A stretch of DNA of 64,000 nt from Candidatus Woesearchaeota archaeon (lineage in GTDB: Archaea; Nanobdellota; Nanobdellia; Woesearchaeales; GW2011-AR9). Shown piece after piece: positions 59,854 to 64,000 of this stretch (positions are counted from its first letter, which is position 1; each line of letters starts with the position of its first letter). Where the stretch lies: NCBI GenBank assembly GCA_016188115.1, contig JACPIK010000002.1:1128077-1192076 (forward strand), written 5' to 3'. The translations under genes were made by a program, and so were the position numbers. The notes under the pieces are model-generated. The model did not search any database. It was not told where the DNA came from and was given only the letters and a program-made list of their open reading frames with translations.

Positions 59854-61563
59854 TCAACTCCTCAATTTTTTCTCTATCTCCTTCAATCCCCAGCAATTCA
59901 GCACATCTTTTTTCTCCAACCAGCCACGTCGTGCCATGCGTACGGCATGTGGTAAAAATGTCAAATGGCTAGGTGCATGTCCATCAGTGCTCAACGCAAA
60001 TTGACAGCCCAGATCGCGAGCAAATTTGACGTGATCGCCATTCAAATCCATGCGCGAAGGCGAACCGTTAATCTCTAAGAACACATCTCTGTCCCGACAC
60101 GTTTCAAACACTCTCTCTTTGTTCAATTCCATCGGTTCACGCGTATTCAACAGCCTTCCCGTAGGGTGTCCTAACATAGTTACAGGATACTCATTCAAAG
60201 TACGACAAACCCGCGTCGTCATTTCTTTTTCTTCCATACCTAATGCTAAATGTACTGAAGCAATTACAACATCAAAATTCTCCAGCTCCTTCTTAGACAA
60301 AGGTAACGTCCCGTCTTTTAAAATATCAATTTCTAATCCTGAAAACACTCGCAGTCCTACTTTTTTACGCACTTTTTCAATTTCAGCAAGATAACCAGCA
60401 ACTCGCTTTGGATTAAGCGGATTGGTAATTCCCACTGGGCCATAATGATCATTAAAAGAAATAAACTTCCAACCTAATGACTCTGCCTTTTGCGCCATCT
60501 CAAGTAATGATGCGCTCCCATCACTATACGTAGAATGATTATGGAATGCACCCAAAACTTCTCTCTCTTCAACCAGCTTTGGCAATCTTCCTTCCTTAGC
60601 TGCATCAATTTCTCCTTTACTCTCACGTAACTCTGGCTCAATAAACGACATCCCTAACTTGCCATAAATCTCTTCTTGTGTGCGACCAGCAACCCATTTC
60701 TCGCCTTTCACTGTTGACAAGCTATATTCGTTAAGTGTATACCCTTTCTTTAATGCTAGCTTGCGCAATTCAATATTGTGTTCTTTGCTACCAATAAAAT
60801 ACATCGATGCCGCCCCATATTCTTTTTCTGACACAACGCGCAAATCAACTTGGATGCCATTATCTAATCGCACGGAGCTTTTAGTAGGGCCATGAACTAA
60901 AACCTCTTTGACATGACGTAGCGAAATAAATGTTCTCATCACTTCCTTTGGTTTAGCAGAAATTGCCAGCAAATCAATGTCTCCTATCGTCTCTTTGCCT
61001 CGCGCAAATGATCCTGCAGGTTCAACTTTGAGTACTGATCGTTCTTTCTTCAACTCAGATATCAAATACGCAACCACTGGCTCAACTTCCGCATAGAGAT
61101 GGCGTTTGACGCGAGTCTCAATTAAGCCAATTCCCGCAAGCAACGCTGCTTGTGTCTTTACACCAAACCCTTCAAGACCAGCAACTTTATTTTGTTCTAG
61201 CACTTTCTTAAGATCAGCAACAGTACGCACCTTCAACTTCTCATAGAGTACTTTGATTTTCTTTGGACCAAGTCCCGGAATTTGACGTAACGCAGGAATC
61301 TCGACAGGTACTTCTTTCTTCAACTCTTCATAATATTTCAATTTTCCCGTCTCAACAATTTCCTCAATTTTAACAGCGATATGCTCCCCAATCCCCTGTA
61401 CTTCTCGTAACATTCCTTTTTCAATTAGATCTTCAATATTTTCACTCAAAGAAGAAATCGTGAGTGCTGCAGTGCGATACGCCTGTGGCTTAAACGCCAC
61501 ATTTTGAAATTCCAAGATATCTGCGATGCCATTAAGAATCGACGCCACTAGCTGATTTTTCAT
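59854..61563 (-). CDS. polX: PolX family DNA polymerase with PHP domain
   Basis: 569 residues, the bacterial/archaeal PolX type used in DNA repair. In order: a helix-hairpin-helix 8-kDa domain (LREVQGIGEHIAVKIEEIVET near 53-73 and LRQIPGLGPKKIKVLYEKLK), the polymerase palm with AGSFARGKETIGDIDLLAISA near 183 (G-S and D-x-D), and a C-terminal PHP domain with AFHNHSTYSDGSASLLEMA near 340 and metal-binding His and Asp residues further on (FNDHYGP, LSTDGHAPSHL). The PHP domain gives 3'-5' exonuclease or phosphodiesterase activity. The length and order are complete. The start is the ATG at 61563. Confidence 0.96.
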   Translation of the reverse strand: MKNQLVASILNGIADILEFQNVAFKPQAYRTAALTISSLSENIEDLIEKGMLREVQGIGEHIAVKIEEIVETGKLKYYEELKKEVPVEIPALRQIPGLGPKKIKVLYEKLKVRTVADLKKVLEQNKVAGLEGFGVKTQAALLAGIGLIETRVKRHLYAEVEPVVAYLISELKKERSVLKVEPAGSFARGKETIGDIDLLAISAKPKEVMRTFISLRHVKEVLVHGPTKSSVRLDNGIQVDLRVVSEKEYGAASMYFIGSKEHNIELRKLALKKGYTLNEYSLSTVKGEKWVAGRTQEEIYGKLGMSFIEPELRESKGEIDAAKEGRLPKLVEEREVLGAFHNHSTYSDGSASLLEMAQKAESLGWKFISFNDHYGPVGITNPLNPKRVAGYLAEIEKVRKKVGLRVFSGLEIDILKDGTLPLSKKELENFDVVIASVHLALGMEEKEMTTRVCRTLNEYPVTMLGHPTGRLLNTREPMELNKERVFETCRDRDVFLEINGSPSRMDLNGDHVKFARDLGCQFALSTDGHAPSHLTFLPHAVRMARRGWLEKKDVLNCWGLKEIEKKLRS

Positions 61564-61610
61564 GAAGGAAAGGATAATTTAAGAATATTTATAGGTTTAG
61601 AATGAGGTCA

Positions 61611-62144
61611 TTACTTTCTTCTCTTTTGCGCATAATGCTCCAGCACTTTCTTCCCACTCCATGGCTTAGTATCTTCCATGGTAAATCCCAACAGCGAAAC
61701 AACTTCTTCAATTTTCTTTATACTATGTGCTTCAATTTCTAAGAAAGTAGGCAAATTGGGAAATGTATCTATCTCTATGTGCACATCATCCCCAAGTGCG
61801 TACGAAATGCGATGCTTCTCTTGTATTCCACTCTCAACTAATCCAATAGAAGCAAGAATCATCTTCATAGTTGCATAATCCGACACCGTAAGCTCGATTT
61901 CTTCACGCACCTTCGCATTTTTGTCTTCTTCACCTTGTGGTTTCTTTTTCAGCGTTAACTCTGTAATCTCGCCGCGTTGACGCAGGCGTAACATCTTTCC
62001 TTCTTCCTCCAACTCATCAGTAGGAGTATCAAACCGTGATGCCAACATTGGTCCTTCAAACACCTTACGAGCGCCCAGCTGCTTCAACTTCTTCTGAATA
62101 GCATTAACATCAATCTCGAGAATTTTGACTTCAATTTCTTGCAT
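61611..62144 (-). CDS. CYTH-domain protein, paralogue 3
   Basis: 177 residues with the exact E-x-E-x-K signature EIEVKIL near residues 3-9, so the metal-binding site is intact, unlike the other two CYTH proteins in the window. MLRLRQRGEITELTLKKKPQG, VHIEIDTFPNLPTFLEIEAHS and LEHYAQKRRK follow. It may be a class IV adenylyl cyclase or a thiamine triphosphatase/inorganic triphosphatase-like enzyme. A GAGGTG leader is present. It is divergent from aIF1A with a shared intergenic region. Confidence 0.9.
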   Translation of the reverse strand: MQEIEVKILEIDVNAIQKKLKQLGARKVFEGPMLASRFDTPTDELEEEGKMLRLRQRGEITELTLKKKPQGEEDKNAKVREEIELTVSDYATMKMILASIGLVESGIQEKHRISYALGDDVHIEIDTFPNLPTFLEIEAHSIKKIEEVVSLLGFTMEDTKPWSGKKVLEHYAQKRRK

Positions 62145-62196
62145 ACTTGGGTTATCACCTCATGATTTATAATTCTTCACCTCCCTGTAGCAAAGC

Positions 62197-62206
62197 TTTA
62201 TAAATA
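62197..62206 (+). promoter_or_regulatory. TATA box for aIF1A
   Basis: TTTATAAATA, centred near 62201, predicts a start at about 62227, the ATG itself, so the mRNA is leaderless. Confidence 0.65.
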
Positions 62207-62226
62207 ATCATCCTCCCTGTTAAATT

Positions 62227-62550
62227 ATGTCTAAAGACTTTATTCCCGAAGAAGAACAAGTTATCCGTGTTCGTATTCCTCAGAATAAAGAACTTCTCGG
62301 AATAGTTCAACAACGTCTTGGTGGCAGTCGTATGCGTGTTCTTTGTCTTGATGGAAATGAACGCATCTGTCGTATTCCTGGTCGCTTGCGACGCGCATTA
62401 TGGGTACGCGAAGGGGATGTAGTCATTATTGAACCTTGGGATCTTGGCGGTGATGACAAAGGCGACGTTGTTCACAAATATAAAGGCAAAGCAGAAGTTG
62501 ACTTCTTACGTAAAAAAGGCTATCTCAAAAATATTGAAAATGAATTTTAA
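62227..62550 (+). CDS. eif1A: translation initiation factor aIF1A
   Basis: 107 residues, OB-fold factor that binds the small ribosomal subunit A-site region and helps scanning and tRNA placement. The core is QVIRVRIPQNKELLGIVQQRLGGSRMRVLCLDGNER, then RIPGRLRRALWVREGDVVIIEPW, both classical for archaeal aIF1A. The protein has the usual length. Leaderless mRNA from its own promoter. Confidence 0.97.
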   Translation: MSKDFIPEEEQVIRVRIPQNKELLGIVQQRLGGSRMRVLCLDGNERICRIPGRLRRALWVREGDVVIIEPWDLGGDDKGDVVHKYKGKAEVDFLRKKGYLKNIENEF

Positions 62551-62641
62551 GTATTTCTTCCTAATATCTCCTAAAGTAATAGTCTAATAATAAGATTCAA
62601 TCAACGAAATCCTTAAATACCATTTTTCTTCTAAACACACT

Positions 62642-63256
62642 ATGTCAAATTCATCAACCTGGCTTGCATTATACGGCGTTTTGGGCGCATTACTTCTTAT
62701 TGGGACAGCATTGCTCGTTCGCTTAAGTTCAACTAACTTTTTTGTGCTTCAAGTGCTTTTACTCTTGGTTGCAGTAATCATTTTCACAGTAGGATTCATC
62801 ACTTTTGCTCAAGGCAAGGGCCGTATGTTTTTTTTCATCGGTTTCTTACTTTTTATAGTACTAGAAATAGTCTTACTTATTGCTGGACGCGGTGTTCAAA
62901 ATGTTGTGCCATTTTTGATCGTTGCTTTAATAGGATTTTTTCTGAGCATGCCACCACGACATCGATCTATCAAAGTAACCAGCAGCGAACCACATAGCAT
63001 GGTGTTTGATGCTCCTATGCCTAAACCAGTGGAAGAAGTAAAAACCACTGTGGTCAAACCGATTGCAGCAAAAACCGTAGTGAAAGTTGAACATTCCCCT
63101 GGAAAATATCTCGCCAGCAAACAAAGCAATCAATATCACGAACCAAAATGTGAATGGGCAACAAAAATCTCTAGCAAACGTCGCGTATGGTTCCAAGATA
63201 AAGAAGAAGCCTGGGAAAAGGGCTATAAAGCGCATACCTGCGTTGATTTGAAATAG
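62642..63256 (+). CDS. membrane protein with Ada-like zinc-binding end
   Basis: 204 residues. Four hydrophobic segments fill residues 6-105. The C-terminal tail (KYLASKQSNQYHEPKCEWATKI ... VWFQDKEEAWEKGYKAHTC) has the same short motif as in the 18901 protein: S-x-x-x-x-Y-H-x-x-x-C and G-Y-K-x-x-x-C. In Ada this segment binds zinc through Cys. Here the last ligand pair is less complete (only one Cys, T-C-V-D). The motif seems to be a mobile module fused to different N-termini. The function is unknown. Confidence 0.8.
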   Translation: MSNSSTWLALYGVLGALLLIGTALLVRLSSTNFFVLQVLLLLVAVIIFTVGFITFAQGKGRMFFFIGFLLFIVLEIVLLIAGRGVQNVVPFLIVALIGFFLSMPPRHRSIKVTSSEPHSMVFDAPMPKPVEEVKTTVVKPIAAKTVVKVEHSPGKYLASKQSNQYHEPKCEWATKISSKRRVWFQDKEEAWEKGYKAHTCVDLK

Positions 63257-63368
63257 ATTTTTTCACCAATACTTTTTTAATTAATTCTCTTTCTAAATAT
63301 CTTATGTCAACCTAGTGCTGGTTACACCACGTTTCCACAACTACTCAAAGAAATCACTAAATAAACTA

Positions 63369-63824
63369 TCACTTCACCATTTTTTCTACTCTTTCTTCTC
63401 TCCAATACCATACTACTAACCCAATCATCCCCACACTAATCGCTGCATCAGCAACATTAAATGAAGGCCAAAAAGAAAAATCCAGAAAATCTATCACATA
63501 CTCTCGAAAAAAACGATCTAACATATTTCCTACAATCCCCCCTAACACTAACCCTAAACAGATTTGTACCCAGCGTTTCGCAGGAAACGTATCATACTGC
63601 CACAAAATTAATCCTGCTGCAATCAATGAAATAAACCCTAAAACAAATGCTCTCCCCTGCAAAATACTAAATCCTGCTCCCGTATTTGTTGCATAATGCA
63701 GAGTAAATACTGACACAGACCAAATAGGTTTATACATCTCCACAAGCCATTTGGTAAGTTGATCTAAAAAGACAATTATTACTGCAACAGTTGCAAACAT
63801 CCAGAAATATGTTTTTTTAACCAT
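63369..63824 (-). CDS. lspA: signal peptidase II (LspA)
   Basis: Lipoprotein signal peptidase, 151 residues, four transmembrane helices. Conserved segments: IVFLDQLTKWLVE near 17-29, YATNTGAGFSILQG near 44-57, GGIVGNMLDRFF near 95-106, and VIDFLDF...SFNVADAAISVGM near 110-133. The catalytic aspartates are Asp103 (M-L-D-R) and Asp126 (V-A-D-A-A-I), matching E. coli Asp114 and Asp141. Its job is to cut the signal peptide before the lipid-modified Cys. It starts 5 bases after the stop of the upstream gene. It is a bacterial-type enzyme, unusual in archaea. Confidence 0.95.
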   Translation of the reverse strand: MVKKTYFWMFATVAVIIVFLDQLTKWLVEMYKPIWSVSVFTLHYATNTGAGFSILQGRAFVLGFISLIAAGLILWQYDTFPAKRWVQICLGLVLGGIVGNMLDRFFREYVIDFLDFSFWPSFNVADAAISVGMIGLVVWYWREERVEKMVK

Positions 63825-63828
63825 ACTC

Positions 63829-64000
63829 TTACCATACTCGTCGCCGTTCTTGAGAAGGTGGCTGCTCTAAAGAATTAAGACGTTGTTCCATTGCGGCAAG
63901 CATCGCTTTAATAGTGTCTAATTTACTATTAATCAACTCCAATTCTTTGTCTCTCCCATATGGTCCGGAAGCATTTTGTGATGAAGAACTAAACCGCGGT
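63829..64000 (-). CDS. small coiled-coil protein, N-terminus beyond window
   Basis: 57 codons remain; the N-terminus lies outside the right edge. A Ser-rich start (PRFSSSSQNASGPYG) leads to a helix with heptad-like hydrophobics (ELELINSKLDTIKAMLAAM) and ends QERRRVW. It has the same style as the small coiled-coil proteins at 6.9-8.1 kb. Its stop is 5 bases before the lspA start, so they are likely co-transcribed. Confidence 0.75.
   Translation of the reverse strand, partial: PRFSSSSQNASGPYGRDKELELINSKLDTIKAMLAAMEQRLNSLEQPPSQERRRVW

Noticed and set aside
1..64000. CRISPR arrays, insertion sequences or replication origin
   Set aside because: No regularly spaced direct repeats, transposase or Orc1/Cdc6 gene was seen; the Cas4-like nuclease at 58082 has no CRISPR neighbours.

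Overview
The window is archaeal. It carries a PCNA clamp, archaeal DnaG, topoisomerase VI A and B, aIF1A, a TFS-like zinc-ribbon protein, archaeal-type TrpRS, an XPF/Hef helicase-nuclease, a HerA-like ATPase, a RIO1 kinase, a Dim2/Pno1-like KH protein, an NFACT/NEMF-like protein, aRNase J, and three tRNA genes that all contain introns. Promoters are archaeal (BRE/TATA about 26 bp before the start), and many genes look leaderless. Mixed in are bacterial-type genes: gyrase A, ScpB, signal peptidase II (LspA), PolX, SpoIIM-like, a class III nucleotidyl cyclase and an ORF6N protein. Small AT-rich gene neighbourhoods with many short membrane or coiled-coil proteins, together with this mixture, suggest a DPANN-type archaeon, most likely Woesearchaeota-like. 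That placement is inference.

Layout. 1-8.9 kb is almost all on the minus strand: a permease cut by the window edge, an AlaE-like protein, PCNA, a GH114-like lipoprotein, RNase J, CorA, an RluA-type pseudouridine synthase, tRNA-Leu, three small helical proteins and a hydrolase. 9-25.8 kb is mostly plus: a lamin-tail-domain surface protein broken by an in-frame stop, ScpB, GyrA, a THUMP protein, a protease-dead site-2-protease-like protein, a striking array of hairpins, ORF6N, Hef, and then (minus) rhodanese and a circularly permuted GTPase, followed by a cysteine-rich lipoprotein. 25.8-42.6 kb is mainly minus: TrpRS, an RNase-H-fold nuclease, TldD, NFACT-N, tRNA-Cys, a TFS-like protein, tRNA-Arg, Topo VI A/B, a KH protein and RIO1. 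42.6-43.3 kb is a 730-base non-coding region with two strong promoters and several predicted structured RNAs. 43.3-64 kb holds DnaG, Dus, YgiQ-like radical SAM, SDR, HerA-like ATPase, cyclase, NAD kinase, HtpX, a secreted paralogue pair, ThyA, SpoIIM, a RecB-type nuclease, PolX, CYTH, aIF1A and LspA.

How the genes work together. There is a replication, repair and topology set (PCNA, DnaG, GyrA, Topo VI, ScpB, Hef, HerA-like, PolX, AlkD, ThyA), an RNA and translation set (RNase J, RluA, Dus, THUMP protein, TrpRS, aIF1A, KH/RIO1, NFACT), and an envelope set (LspA plus at least three lipoprotein-like precursors, the secreted paralogues and membrane proteases).

The most unusual signals are non-coding. 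(i) tRNA-Cys and tRNA-Arg each carry two introns, one in the anticodon loop and a second in the T-loop or D-loop. (ii) Multi-hairpin intergenic elements occur near 6.5, 17.9 and 58 kb, and two of them share an exact 18-base sequence in opposite orientations. (iii) A 72-nt GC-rich RNA candidate begins exactly where its promoter predicts. (iv) A palindromic operator-like motif sits at the same distance from two TATA boxes 24 kb apart.
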